Shown: in pieces, positions 46,558 through 59,976 of the stretch
Layout of the letters: each line of letters begins with the position of its first letter
Position numbering within the stretch: the first letter of the stretch is position 1
Source of the DNA: Aegilops tauschii subsp. strangulata
Taxonomy: Eukaryota; Streptophyta; Magnoliopsida; Poales; Poaceae
Assembly (NCBI RefSeq): GCF_002575655.3
Contig: NC_053041.3
Location: forward strand, 372,665,054 to 372,729,053
DNA: 64,000 bases
Direction: 5' to 3'
The notes under the pieces: generated by a model
What the model was told of the DNA's origin: nothing
Databases searched by the model: none
What the model saw: the letters and a program-made list of their open reading frames with translations, nothing else
Program-made: the position numbers and the translations under genes

Positions 46558-48304
46558 TGTTGAGGAACGTAGTAATTTCAAAAAAAATCCTACGCACACA
46601 CAGGATCATGGTCATGCATAGCAACGAGAGGGGAGAGTGTTCTCCACGTACCCTCGTAGACCGAAAGCGGAAGCGTTAGCACAACGCGGTTGATGTAGTC
46701 GTACGTCTTCACGATCCGACCGATCCAAGTACCGAACGTACGGCACCTCCAAGTTCAGCACATGTTCAGCTCGATGACGTCCCGCGAACTCCGATCCAGC
46801 AGAGCTTCACGGGAGAGTTCCGTCAGCACGACGGCGTGGTGACGGTGATGATGATGCTACCGACGCAGGGCTTCGCCTAAGCACCGCTACGATATGATCG
46901 AGGTGGAATATGATGGAGGGGGGCACCGCACACGGCTAAGAGATCAAGAGATCAATTGTTGTCTCTAGAGGTGCCCCCCTGCCCCCGTATATAAAGGAGC
47001 AAGGGGGAGAGGCGGCCGGCCAGGGAGGGCGCGCCAAGGGGGGAGTCCTACTCCCACCGGGAGTAGGACTCCTCCTTTCCTAGTAGGAGTAGGAGAAGGG
47101 GGGAAGGAGGAGGTGGAGAGAAGGAAGGAGAGGGGGGCCGCCGCCCCCTTCCCTTGTCCAATTCGGACTGGGGCAAGGGGGGCCGCGCGCCACCTCCTGG
47201 CTACCCTGTCTCTTCTCCACTAAGGCCCAATAGGCCCATTACTTCCCCGGGGGGGAGGGGGGTTCCGGTAACCCCCGGCAGTCCGGTAAAAATCCCGATT
47301 TCACCCGGAACACTTTCGATATCCAAATATAGGCTTCCAATATATCAATCTTTATGTCTCGACCATTTTGAGACTCCTCGTCATGTCCGTGATTATATCC
47401 GGGACTCCGAACTACCTTCGGTACATCAAAACACAAAACTCATAATATAATCGTCATCGAAACTTTAAGCGTGCGGACCCTACGGGTTCGAGAACTATGT
47501 AGACATGACCGAGACACGTCTCTGGTCAATAACCAATAGCGGAACCTGGATGCTCATATTGGCTCCTACATATTCTACGAAGATCTTTATCGGTCAAACC
47601 GCATAACAACATACATTGTTCCCTTTGTCATCGGTATGTTACTTGCCCGAGATTCGATCGTCGGTATCATCATACCTAGTTCAATCTCGTTACCGGAAAG
47701 TCTCTTTACTCGTTCCGTAATACATCATCCCGCAACTAACTCATTAGTTACAATGCTTGCAAGGCTTATAATGATGTGCATTACCGAGTGGGCCCTGAGA
47801 TACCTCTCCGACAATCGGAGTGACAAATCCTAATCTCGAAATACGCCAACCCAACAAGTACCTTCGGAGACACCTGTAGAGCACCTTTATAATCACCCAG
47901 TTACGTTGTGACGTTTGGTAGCACACAAAGTGTTCCTCCAGTAAACGGGAGTTGCATAATCTCATAGTCATAGGAACATGTATAAGTCATGAAGAAAGCA
48001 ATAGCAACATACTAAACGATCAAGTGCTAAGCTAACGGAATGGGTCAAGTCAATCACATCATTCTCCTAATGACGTGATCCCGTTAATCAAATGACAACT
48101 CATGTCTATGGCTAGGAAACTTAACCATCTTTGATTAACGAGCTAGTCAAGTAGAGGCATACTAGTGACACTCTGCTTGTCTATGTATTCACACATGTAT
48201 CATGTTTCCGGTTAATACAATTCTAGCATGAATAATAAACATTTATCATGATATAAGGAAATAAATACTAACTTTATTATTGCCTCTAGGGCGTATTTCC
48301 TTCA
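46558..48304 (-). repeat. Copia element 2, 3' LTR
   Basis: On the plus strand it runs from TGTTGAGGAACG to GGCGTATTTCCTTCA (1747 bp). It contains the palindromic GGAGTCCTACTCCCACCGGG / GTAGGACTCC stretch around 47043-47075. Confidence 0.95.
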
Positions 48305-48337
48305 GTCTCCCACTTGCACTAGAGTCAATAATCTAGA

Positions 48338-49358
48338 TTACACAGTAATGATTCTAACACCCATGGAGCCTTGGTGCTGATCATGTTTTGCTCGTGGAAG
48401 AGGCTTAGTCAACGGGTCTGCAACATTCAGATCCGTATGTATCTTGCAAATTTCTATGTCTCCCACCTGGACTTGGTCCCGGATGGAATTGAAGTGTCTC
48501 TTGATGTGCTTGGTCCTCTTGTGAAATCTGGATTCCTTTGCCAAGGCAATTGCACCAGTATTGTCACAGAAGATTTTCATTGAACCCGATGCACTAGGTA
48601 TCACACCTAGATCGGATATGAACTCCTTCATCCAAACTCCTTCATTTCCTGCTTCCGAAGCAGCTATGTACTCCGCTTCACATGTAGATCCCGCCACGAC
48701 GCTTTGTTTAGAACTGCACCAACTAACAGCTCCACCGTTCAATATAAACACGTATCCGGTTTGCGATTTAGAATCGTCCGGATCAGTGTCAAAGCTTGCA
48801 TCAACGTAACCATTTACGATGAGCTCTTTGTCACCTCCATAAACGAGAAACATATCCTTAGTCCTTTTCAGGTATTTCAGGATGTTCTTGACCGCTGTCC
48901 AGTGATCCACTCCTGGATTACTTTGGTACCTCCCTGCTAAACTAATAGCAAGGCACACATCAGCTCTAGTACACAACATTGCATACATGATAGAGCCTAT
49001 GGCTGAAGCATAAGGAACATCTTTCATTTTCTCTCTATCTTCTGTAGTGGTCGGGCATTGAGTCTTTACTCAACTTCACACCTTGTAACACAGGCAAGAA
49101 CCCTTTCTTTGCTTGATCCATTTTGAACTTCTTCAAAACTTTGTCAAGGTATGTGCTTTGTGAAAGTCCAATTAAGCGTCTTTACCTATCTCTATAGATC
49201 TTAATGCCTAATATGTAAGCAGCTTCACCGAGGTCTTTCATTGAAAAACTCTTATTCAAGTATCCTTTTATGCTATCCAGAAATTCTATACCATTTCCAA
49301 TCAACAATATGTCATCCACATATAAGATTAGAAATGCTACAGAGCTCCCACTCACTTT
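48338..49358 (-). pseudogene. Copia RT C-terminal part and RNase H
   Basis: The frame 49027-48338 is open and contains the RNase H core: NGYVDASFDTDPDD (first Asp), STCEAEYIAASEA (Glu) and FCDNTGAIALAKES (Asp), ending in HIKRHFNSIRDQV. The upstream part (49358-49040) holds the RT motif YVDDILL near 49310-49330, separated by stops. It would degrade the RNA template during reverse transcription. Confidence 0.9.
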
Positions 49359-50621
49359 CTAGTAAATACAGGCTTCTCCAAAAGTCTGTATAAAACCATA
49401 TGCTTTGATCACACTATCAAAATGTTTATTCCAACTCCGAGAGGCTTGCACCAGTCCATAAATGGATCGCTGGAGCTTGCACACTTTGTCAACTCCCTTT
49501 GGATCGATAAAACCTTCAGGTTGCATCATATACAACTCTTCTTCCAGAAATCCATTCAGGAATGCAGTCTTTACATCCATTTGCCAAATTTCATAATCAT
49601 AAAATGCGGCAATTGCTAACATGATTCGGACTGACTTAAGCATCTCTACGGGTGAGATGGTCTCATCGTAGTCAATCCCTTGAACTTGTCGAAAACCTTT
49701 CTCAACAAGTCGAGCTTTATAGACAGTAACATTACCGTCAGCGTCTGTCTTCTTCTTGAAGATCCATTTATTCTCAATTGCTTGCCGATCATCGGGCAAG
49801 TCAACCAAAGTCCACACTTTGTTCTCATACATGGATCCCATCTCAGATTTCATGGCCTCAAGCCATTTTGCGGAATCTGGGCTCACCATCGCTTCTTCAT
49901 AGTTCGTAGGTTCGTCATGGTCTAGTAACATGACCTCCAGAACAGGATTACCGTACCACTCTGGTGCGGATCTACGAGGATCGGTAGTAACTTGATCTGA
50001 AGCTTCATGATCATCATCATTAGCTTCCTCACTAATTGGTGTAGGAGTCACAGGAACCGGTTTCTGTGATGAACTACTTTCCAATAAGGGAGCAGGTACA
50101 GTTACCTCATCAAGTTCTACTTTCCTCCCACTCACTTCTTTCGAGAGAAACTCCTTCTCTAGAAAGGATCCATTCTTAGCAACGAATGTTTTGCCTTCGG
50201 ACCTGTGATAGAAGGTGTACCCAACACTTTCCTTTGGGTATCCTACGAAGACACATTTCTCCGATTTGGGTTCGAGCTTATCAGGTTTAAGCTTTTTCAC
50301 ATAAGCATCGCAGCCCCAAACTTTAAGAAACCACAACTTTGGTTTCTTGCCAAACCACAGCTCATAAGGTGTCGTCTCAACGGATTTTGATGGTGCCCTA
50401 TTTAACGTGAATGCAGCTGTCTCTAGAGCATAACCCCAAAACGATAGCGGTAAATCTGTAAGAGACATCATAGATCGCACCATATCTAGTAAAGTACGAT
50501 TACGACGTTCGGACACACCATTACGCTGTGGTGTTCCGGGTGGCGTGAGTTGCGAAACTATTCCGCATTGTTTCAAATGTAGACCAAACTCGTAACTCAA
50601 ATATTCTCCTCCACGATCAGA
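49359..50621 (-). pseudogene. Copia integrase C-terminal part and RT N-terminal part
   Basis: The 413-codon open frame 50600-49359 starts within the integrase core (LTPPGTPQRNGVSERRNRTL), continues through the Copia-specific GKKPKLWFLKVWGCDAYV and a Pro/Ser linker, then the RT start (VWTLVDLPDD, WIFKKKTDADG, WQMDVKTAFLNG). It stops at 49359-49361, just before the YVDD box. A stop at 50622-50624 separates it from the integrase N terminus. Confidence 0.92.
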
Positions 50622-51182
50622 TCATAAAAACTTTATTTTCTTGTTACGATGATTTTCCACTTCACTCTGAAATTCTTTGAACTTTTCAAATGTTTCAGAC
50701 TTATGTTTCATTAAGTAGATATACCCATATCTACTTAAATCATCTGTGAAGGTGAGAAAATAACGATACCCGCCGCGAGCCTCAACATTCATTGGACCAC
50801 ATACATCAGTATGTATGATCTCCAACAAATCAGTTGCTCGCTCCATAGTTCCGGAGAACGGCATTTTAGTCATCTTGCCCATGAGGCACGGTTCGCAAGT
50901 ACCAAGTGATTCATAATCAAGTGATTCCAAAAGTCCATCAGTATGGAGTTTCTTCATGCGCTTTACACCAATATGAACCAAACGGCAGTGCCACAAATAA
51001 GTTGTACTATCATTATCAACTCTGCATCTTTTGGCTTCAACATTATGAATATGTGTATCACTACTTTCGAGATTCAACAAAAATAGACCACTCTTCAAGG
51101 GTGCATGACCATAAAAGATATTACTCATATAAATAGAACAACCATTATTCTCAGATTTAAATGAATAACCGTCTCGCATCAA
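50622..51182 (-). pseudogene. Copia integrase N-terminal zinc region and core start
   Basis: It includes the HHCC zinc site (WHCRLVHIGVKRMKKLH, CEPCLMGKM) and IIHTDVCGPM with the first catalytic Asp. It ends KKIKFL at a TGA in place of the family Arg (CGA to TGA), before SDRGGEYLS with the second Asp. Confidence 0.92.
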
Positions 51183-52306
51183 ACAAGATCCATATAATGT
51201 TCATGCTCAACGCTGGCACCAAATAACAATTATTCAGGTCTAAAACTAATCCCGAAGGTAGATGTAGAGGTAGCGTGCCGACAGCGATCACATCGACTTT
51301 GGAACCATTTCCCACGCGCATCGTCACCTCGTCCTTAGCCAGTCTTCGCTTAATCCGCAGTCCCTGTTTCGAGTTGCAAATATTAGCAACAGAACCAGTA
51401 TCAAATACCCAGGTGCTACTGCGAGCTCTGGTAAGGTACACATCAATAACATATATATCACATATACCTTTGTTCACCTTGCCATCCTTCTTATCCGCCA
51501 AATACTTGGGGCAGTTCCGCTTCCAGTGACCAGTCTGCTTGCAGTAGAAGCACTCGTCTCAGGTTTAGGTCCAGACTTGGGTTTCTTCTCTTGAGCAGCA
51601 ACTTGTTTGCTGTTCTTCTTGAAGTTCCCCTTCTTCTTCCCTTTACCCTTTTTCTTGAAACTGGTGGTCTTATTGACCATCAACACTTGATGCTCCTTCT
51701 TGATTTCTACCTCCGCAACCTTTAGCATTGCGAAGAGCTCGGGAATTGTCTTATCCATCCCTTGCATATTATAGTTCATCACGAAGCTCTTGTAGCTTGG
51801 TGGCAGTGATTGAAGAATTCTGTCAATGACACTATCATCCGGAAGATTAACTCCCAGTTGAATCAAGTGATTGTTATACCCAGAGATTTTGAGTATATGT
51901 TCACTGACAGAACTATTCTCCTCCATCTTGCAGCTGTAGAACTTATTGGAGACTTCATATCTCTCAATCCGGGCATTTGCTTGAAATATTAACTTCAACT
52001 CCTGGAACATCTCGTATGCTCCATGACGTTCAAAACGTCGTTGAAGTCCCGGTTCTAAGCCGTAAAGCATGGCACACTAAACTATTGAGTAGTCATCAGC
52101 TTTGCTCTGCCAGATGTTCTTAACATCGTCAGTTGCATCTGCAGCAGGCCTGGCACCCAGCGGTGCTTCCAGGACATAATTCTTCTGTGCAGCAATGAGG
52201 ATAATCCTCAAGTTACGGACATAGTCCGTGTAATTGTACCATCATCTTTCGATTTTGCTTTCTCAAGGAACGCATTAAAATTTAACGGAACAACAGCACG
52301 GGCCAT
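51183..52306 (-). pseudogene. Copia gag and protease
   Basis: The start is the ATG at 52306 (MARAVVPLNFNAFLEKAK). A lost base near 52240, a TAG at 52077-52079 in place of Gln, and a frameshift near 51555 break the frame. The gag body is open at 52070-51474 (ILQSLPPSYKSFVMNYNMQ) and ends in a zinc knuckle region. The protease active site WVFDTGSVANIC lies near 51385-51420. It would form the element's particle and process it. Confidence 0.9.
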
Positions 52307-53538
52307 CTATCTACAAACAACATAGACAAGCAAAATACTATCAGGTACTAAGTTCATGATAAATTTAAGTTCAATTAATCATATTACTTAAGAACTCCCA
52401 CTTAGATAGACATCCCTCTAATCATCTAAGTGATCACGTGATCCAAATCAACTAAACCATGTCCGATCATCACGTGAGATGGAGTAGTTTTCAATGGTGA
52501 ACATCACTATGTTGATCATATCTACTATATGATTCACGCTCGACCTTTCGGTCTCAGTGTTCCGAGGCCATATCTGCATATGCTAGGCTCGTCAAGTTTA
52601 ACTCGAGTATTCTGCGTGTGCAAAACTGGCTTGCACACGTTGTAGATGAACGTAGAGCTTATCACACCCGATCATCACGTGGTGTCTCGGCACGACGAAC
52701 TTTGGCAACGGTGCATACTCAGAGAGAACACTTTTATCTTGAAATTTAGTGAGAGATCATCTTATAATGCTACCGTCAATCAAACCAGAATAAGATGCAT
52801 AAAGGATAAACATCACATGCAATCAATATAAGTGATATGATACCATCATCATCTTGTGCTTGTGATCTCCATCTCCGAAGCACCGTCATGATCACCATCG
52901 TCACTGGCGCGACACCTTGATCTCCATCGTAGCATCGTTGTCGTCTCGCCAACTTTTTTCTTCTATGACTATCGCTACCGCTTAGTGATAAAGTAAAGCA
53001 TTACAGGGCGATTGCATTGCATACAATAAAGCGACAACCATATGGCTCCTACCAGTTGCTGATAACTCGATTACAAAACACGATCATCTCATACAATAAA
53101 ATATAGCATCATGCCTTGACCATATCACATCGCAACATGCCTTGCAAAAACAAGTTAGACGTCCTCTACTTTTTTGTTGCAAGTTTTACGTGGCTGCTAC
53201 GGGCTGAGCAAGAACCGTTCTTACCTACGCATCAAAACCACAACGATAGTTCGTCAAGTTAGTGCCGTTTTAACCTTCTCAAGGACCGGCGTAGTCACAC
53301 TCGGTTCAACTAAAGTTGGAGAAACTGACACCCGCCAGCCACCTGTGTGCAAAGCACGTCGGTAGAACCAGTCTCGCGTAAGCGTACGCGTAATGTCGGT
53401 CCGGGCCGCTTCATCCAACAATACCGCCGAACCAAAGTATGACATGCTGGTAAGCAGTATGACTTGTATCGCCCACAACTCACTTGTGTTCTACTCGTGC
53501 ATATAACATCTACGCATAAAACCTGGCTCGGATACCAC
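52307..53538 (-). other. Untranslated leader of Copia element 2
   Basis: This 1.2 kb leader has the primer site TGGTATCCGAGCC (minus strand, 53537-53525) one base from the LTR. It is homologous to 34105-35377. No gene is seen. Confidence 0.88.
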
Positions 53539-55252
53539 TGTTGGGGAACGCAGTAATTTCAAAAAAATTCCTACGCACACACAGGATCATGGTCATGCAT
53601 AGCAACGAGAGGGGAGAGTGTTGTCCACGTACCCTCGTAAACCGAAAGCGCAAGCGTTAGCACAACGCGGTTGATGTAGTCGTACGTCTTCACGATCCGA
53701 CCGATCCAAGTACCGAACGTACGGCACCTCCGAGTTCAGCACACGTTCAGCTCGATGACGTCCCGCGAACTCCGATCTAGTAGAGCTTCACGGGAGAGTT
53801 CCGTCAGCACGACGGCGTGGTGACGGTGATGATGATGCTACCGTCGCAGGGCTTCGCCTAAGCACCACTACGATAGGATTGAGGTGGAATATGGTGGAGG
53901 GGGCACCGCACACGGCTAAGAGATCAAGAGATCAATTGTTGTCTCTAGAGGTGCCCCCCTGCCCCCGTATATAAAGGAGCAAGGGGGGAGAGGCGGCCGG
54001 CCAGGGAGGGCGCGCCAAGGGGGGAGTCCTACTCCCACCGGGAGTAGGACTCCTCCTTTCCTAGTAGGAGTAGGAGAAGGGGGGAAGGAGGAGGTGGAGA
54101 GAAGGAAGGAGAGGGGGGCCGCCGCCCCCTTCCCTTGTCCAATTCGGACTGGGGAAAGGGGGGCCACGCGCCACCTCCTGGTTGCCCTCTCTCTTCTCCA
54201 CTAAGGCCCATTACTTCCCCGGGGGGGGGGGGGTTCCGGTAACCCCCGGCACTCCGGTAAAATCCCGATTTCACTCGGAACACTTCCGATATCCAAATAT
54301 AGGCTTCCAATATATCAATCTTTATGTATCGACCATTTCAAGACTCCTCGTCATGTCCGTGATCATATCCGGGACTCCGAACTACCTTTGGTACATCAAC
54401 ACACAAAACTCATAATATAATCATCATCGAAACTTTAAGCGTGCAGACCCTACGGGTTCGAGAACTATGTAGACATGACCGAGACACGTCTCCGGTCAAT
54501 AACCAATAGCGGAACCTGGATGCTCATATTGGCTCCTACATATTCTACGAAGATCTTTATCGGTCGAATCGCATAACAACATACGTTGTTCCCTTTGTCA
54601 TCGGTATGTTACTTGCCCGAGATTCGATCGTCGGTATCATCATACCTAGTTCAATCTCGTTACCAGCAAGTCTCTTTACTCGTTCCGTAATACATCATCC
54701 CGCAAGTAACTCATTAGTTACAATGCTTGCAAGGCTTATAATGATGTGCATTACCGAGTGGGCCCTGAGATACCTCTCCGACAATCGGAGTGACAAATCC
54801 TAATCTCGAAATATGCCAACCCAACAAGTACCTTCGGAGACACCTGTAGAGCACCTTTATAATCACCCAGTTACGTTGTGACGTTTGGTAGCACACAAAG
54901 TGTTCCTCCGGTAAACGGGAGTTGCATAATCTCATAGTCATAGGAACATGTATAAGTCATGAAGAAAGCAATAACAACATACTAAACGATCAAGTGCTAA
55001 GCTAACGGAATGGGTCAAGTCAATCACATCATTCTCCTAATGATGTGATCCCGTTAATCAAATGACAACTCATGTCTATGGCTAGGAAACTTAACCATCT
55101 TTGATTAACGAGCTAGTCAAGTAGAGGCATACTAGTGACACTGTTTGTCTATGTATTCACACATGTATCATGTGCATGAATAATAAACATTTATCATGAT
55201 ATAAGGAAATAAAGAAAAACTTTATTATTGCCTCTAGGGCATATTTCCTTCA
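53539..55252 (-). repeat. Copia element 2, 5' LTR
   Basis: On the plus strand it runs from TGTTGGGGAACGC to GGCATATTTCCTTCA (1714 bp). CCAAT follows at 55253-55257. Confidence 0.95.
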
Positions 55253-55689
55253 CCAATATACTGGGGATACCACCTTGGAACCCACATATTTCCTCCTCAG
55301 GAGGGTTTGCCATACACCATCTTTGGCCTGTAATGTAAACAACTATTTGCCGAGGAGAGCCCTATTCTTAACCTCAATGTCATGAATGCCCAACCCGCCT
55401 TGGTCTTTGGGACGGCAAACCACACTCCATTTAGCCAGTCGATATTTCTTTCGCTTGCTATCTCCTTGCCAAAAGAATCTTGATCAGAAATAATCCAATC
55501 TGTGTAAAACTCCTTTCGGCAACTGGAAGAAGGAAATCATATATACTACCATGTTACTTAGTAAGGAAATCATATATAGTACCATGTTAATTAGTACTGA
55601 GTTTACGAGGACCAATCTTCCACCCAGAGATAGCAGTTTACCTTTTCAACTACTAAGTCTTTTTTGTAGTCTCTCCTCGACGTGTTTCC
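55253..55689 (-). pseudogene. LINE part: end of reverse transcriptase
   Basis: On the minus strand the decayed frame reads GKLLSLGGRLVLVNSVLIN, FRSRFFWQGDSKRKKYRLAK, then KDQGGLGIHDIEVKNRALL: the thumb and post-RT region of plant L1-like elements. A TGA replaces the Trp before KGKLLSLGG. A 33-bp tandem duplication (55531-55596) inserts 11 codons. The upstream part is cut by the LTR starting at 55690. Confidence 0.88.
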
Positions 55690-57303
55690 TGATGTCTACT
55701 ATGCAACTTTATTCTTGTAGACACGTGTTGGGCCTCCAAGCGCATAGTTTTGTAGGACAGTAGCAGTTTTCCCTCAAGTGGATGACCTAAGGTTTATCAA
55801 TCCTTGGGAGGCGTAGGATGAAGATAGTCTCTCTCAAACGACCCTGCAACCAAATACAAGAAATCTCTTGTGTCCCCAACACACCCAATACAATGGCAAA
55901 TCGTATAGGTGCACTAGTTCGGCGAAGAGATGGTGATAAAAGTGTAATATGGATGGTAAAAATATATTTTTATAATCTGAATAAATAAAAACAGTAAGGT
56001 AACAAATAGTAAACAGCCACGAAAACGGTATTGCAATGCTTGAAAATGAGGCCCAGGGTCCGTACCCTCGCTAATGCAATCTCTCAACAATGCTAATATA
56101 ATTGGATCATATAACCGTCCCTCAACGTGCAACGAAGAATCACTCCAAAGTTCCTATCTAGCGGAGAACATAAGACGAAATTGTTTGTAGGGTACGAAAC
56201 CACCTCAAAGCTATTCTTTCCGATCAATCTATCCTAGAGTTCATACTAAAATAACACGAAGCTATTCTTTCCATCGATCTAACCAAGAATTCGTACTAAA
56301 ATAACACCAAAGCAAATTCATATTCATAATATTCAGTCCAACACAAAGAACTTCAAAGAGTGCCCCAATATTTCTACCGGAGAAACAAAGACAAGAACGT
56401 GCATCAACCCCTATGCATAGATTACCCCAATGTCAACTCGGGAATCCGCGAGTTGAGTGCCAAAACATATATCAAGTGAATCAATACGATACCCCATTGT
56501 CACCACGAGTATTCAATTGCAAGACATATATCAAGTGTTCTTAAATCCATAAAAATATTCAATCCGATAACAATGAAATCTCAAAGGGAAAAACTCAATT
56601 CATCACAACAAGATAGAGAGGGAAAAACACCATATGATCCGACTATATTAACAAAGCCCGCGATACATCAAGATCGTGACATCTCAAGAACACGAGAGGG
56701 AGATATTAAACACATAGCTACTGGTACAAACCCTCAGCCCCGAGGGTGGACTACTCCCTCCTCATCGTGGTGGCCGCCGGGATGATGAAGATGGCCATCG
56801 GAGATGATTCCCCCCTTCGGAAGGGTGCCAGAACGGGGTCTAGATTGGCTTTCGGTGGCTACAGAGCCTTGCGGTGGTGGAACTTCTGATCTAGGTTAAC
56901 CCCCTGAGGGTTTCTGGAATTTTTGGGAATTTATAGGGTAAAGAGGGGGTGCAGGAGGCCACCGAGGTGGGCACAACCCACCTGGGCGCGCCTGGGCCCC
57001 CAGGCGCGCCCTGGTGGGTTGTGCCCCCCTCGGGGAACCCCCCAAGTGCTGCTCTGGCCCATTGGTGGTCTTTTGGTCCATAAAAAATCCACAAAATGTT
57101 TCGCGGTGTTTGGACTCTGTTTGATATTGATTTCCTGCGATGTAAAAAATAAGCAAAAAAAACAACTAGCACTGGGCACTAGGTCAATAGGTTAGTCCCA
57201 AAAAATGATATAAAGTTGCTATAAAATGATTGTAAAACATCCAAGAATGATAATAAAATAGCATGAATACTTCATAATTTATAGATACGTTGGAGACGTA
57301 TCA
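55690..57303 (-). repeat. 3' LTR of a second Athila-type element
   Basis: On the plus strand it runs from TGATGTCTACTATGC to GATACGTTGGAGACGTATCA (1614 bp). Reversed, it therefore begins TGATACGTCTCCAACG like the LTR at 22891, but it diverges after about 30 bases. The polypurine tract (minus strand GCTTGGGGATGC) is at 57304-57317. Left flank TTTCC could be a target duplication, but the other end is not visible. The WHAM/Sabrina group is the best guess. Confidence 0.85.
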
Positions 57304-59976
57304 GCATCCCCAAGCTTAATTCCTACTCGTCCTTGAGTCGGTAAATGATAAAAGAAATAATTTATGAAGTGTGAATGCTAGCAAAGTGCACAACTTTGAC
57401 CAATGATAATTTCAATCACTTTTCTTAGCATCATAACAACAATTCTTTCTTATAAAACTTCTCATGTTAAAGTAGCAACCAATTCACATGTTAAGGTTCA
57501 AACAATGAATTCTCTTGAAACTCAACAACCTATGTTCTCAGTCACCAAGCAATTGCAATTCAACTTATTCAACAGAGGTTAAGTAAGAGCTCCACATACT
57601 CAACCATCATATAGTCTTCTATGATTGCTAACACTCACCACATACACATGAGCAAAACGTTTCAACCGGATACATAGACGATAGGGGCTTATTGTTTTGC
57701 CTCCCAACGTATTCACCTCAAGGGTAATGTCAACAATAATAACTCATGCTACCCATATTCAACTGGATATATGTGCCTAGATCTTTCCTCACCACATGAT
57801 GCTTGCCAAAGGAGAAAAATAAAAAGGAATAGAGAGTAAAACTTTGAATCTTTGCATAAAAGTAAATACTGAAAAGTAAAAGATAGGCCCTTCGCAGAGG
57901 GAAGCAGAGGTTGCCATGCGCTTATTTGTTTGTATGCTCAACCCCTTAGTGCAAAAGAACGTCATGTTATATTGTCCCTTATGATAGCAACCTTTATTAT
58001 GCAGTCTATCGCTTTTATTCTTTGCCATCACAAGTTCGTACAACGCTCAATTTTCTCTTACACTAAATGATCTAACACTTTTAGAAGCAATTTTTATTGC
58101 CTTATTCCACCGATGACAACTTACTTGAAGGATCTTATTCAATCCCTAGGTAGGTATGGTGGACTCTTGAAGATAAGATTTGGGTTTAAGGGTTTTTGGA
58201 TGCAAAAGTAGTATCTCTACTTGGTGCGGAATTTTTGGCTAGCAAAGATGGGGGGCAAGCACCACATGTTGAAGGATCTATGACAATATAAATTCTATGT
58301 GAAGATGAACAAACATAAACCATTACGTTGTCTTCCTTGTCCAACGTCAACAATTTTGGCATATAATATTTTGATGGGGGCTCACAATCACAAAAGATTT
58401 CCAAGATAGTGTATTTGCATGTGAAAGTTCTCTTCCTTATACTAATTATTCGTGAATTGCTAGTATGACCAATATTGTGATTGTCAAGCCTCGAAAGATT
58501 TCACTTTCTAAACCCGATGTGAAGCTACCACTATGCATGATATGATTTCAATTTCATGACATTCAATTTATTCAACAATTTACTCATAGGATATAAGTGA
58601 AGCACAAGAGTAAATGACAAGCTACTCCAAAAAGATATAAGTGAAGATCATGAGCATAATATTTCTTTCCCTCAAATTAATTTAAGTGAAGCAAGAGAGG
58701 TTTTCTTCAAAAATACTAAAGCACACCGTGCTCAAAAAGATATAAGTGAAGCACTAGAGCAATTCCACAGAAAAGAGATTTGTTGACGGGATGTGCGTGC
58801 TGCTTACCTAGCCTCCCTGACAACTATTTGAGGACTCTATTTTATTTAAAAACTTTCAGATCTAAGTATTTTATTAAAACATCAAGCAAAAACAAAATAA
58901 AATGACATTCCAACAATAGCACACATCATGTGAAGAAGCAAAAACTTAGGCTCAACCGATACTAACCGATAATTGTTGAAGAAGAAAGGTGGGATGCCTA
59001 CCGGGGCATCCCCAAGCTTAGATACTTGAGACTTCTTGAAATATTATCTTGGGGTGCCTTGGGAATCCCCAAGCTTGAGCTTTTGTGTCCCCTTAATTCT
59101 TCTCATATCACGGTTTTCCTAAATCTCAAAAGCTTCATCCACACAAAACTCAACAAGAACTCGTGAGATAAGTTAGTATAAACCAATGCAAAAACCTTAT
59201 CATTCTCTACTGTAGAAAATCACTAACATTATTATTCAACATTGAATACTAAATGCCTCTGCATATTTAATACTCCTATCCTCAAATAGAATCATTAAAC
59301 AAGCAAACATATGCAAACAATGCAATCATAACAGCAATCTACCAAAATAGTACAGTTTGTAAAGAATGCAAGAGTATCAATACTTATTCACCTCCACAAA
59401 TTATGAAAAATATACAAAATTGTATAGAATTTATCAGAGCTCATTTTTCAAAAAGTTTCAACATTTTATCACATTCTGACTTTTCTAGGGAATTTTTGTA
59501 ACAGCGGTAAACTTTCTGTTTTCAAACAACAACATGTAGACTTGTAAAATAAGCATAGTAAAGGCTATCAATGCCACTTTTATTGAAATAAAATATGCAA
59601 AATATTATTCTAAATAACAGCAAGCAAATCCTAACAAAATAAATTGACGCTCCAAGCAAAACACATATCATGTGACGAATGAAAACATAGCTCCAAGTGA
59701 GGTTAACGATAATGTTGGAGACGAAAGAGGGGATGCCTTCCGGGGCATCCCCAAGCTTAGTTGCTTGCATCTTCCTTGAATATTACCTTGGGGTGCCTTG
59801 GGCATCCCCAAGCTTAGGGTCTTGTCACTCCTTGCTCTCCTCATACCGACATCTCACCTAAAACTTGAAAACTTCAATCACACAAAACTTAACGGAACTT
59901 CGTGAGAGAGGTTAGTATGATAAAGAGCAAACCATTTCACTTTGGTACTATCAAAGACAAGATTCATAATTATTTC
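57304..59976 (-). mobile_element. Internal 3' region of the second Athila-type element
   Basis: No coding sequence is recognisable. The sequence is the minus-strand counterpart of the 3' internal region of the Athila-type element at 26781-32338. It holds a diverged direct duplication (about 58850-59160 and 59590-59910), each copy with two palindromes around the GCATCCCCAAGCTTA motif. It is interrupted at 59977 by another LTR. Confidence 0.75.

Larger units (their letters stand above)
46558..55252 (-). mobile_element. Angela/BARE-like Copia element 2, complete structure
   Basis: The two LTRs are 46558-48304 and 53539-55252, with a CCAAT duplication on both sides. The primer site TGGTATCCGAGCC is at 53525-53537 (minus strand), and the purine tract is next to 48305. 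The internal order on the minus strand is gag, protease, integrase, RT, RNase H, the Copia order. Several stops and frameshifts make it non-coding today. By hand I count about 48 substitutions between the LTRs, near 2.8%, plus an 8-9 bp and a roughly 20 bp deletion in the right LTR. Confidence 0.95.
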
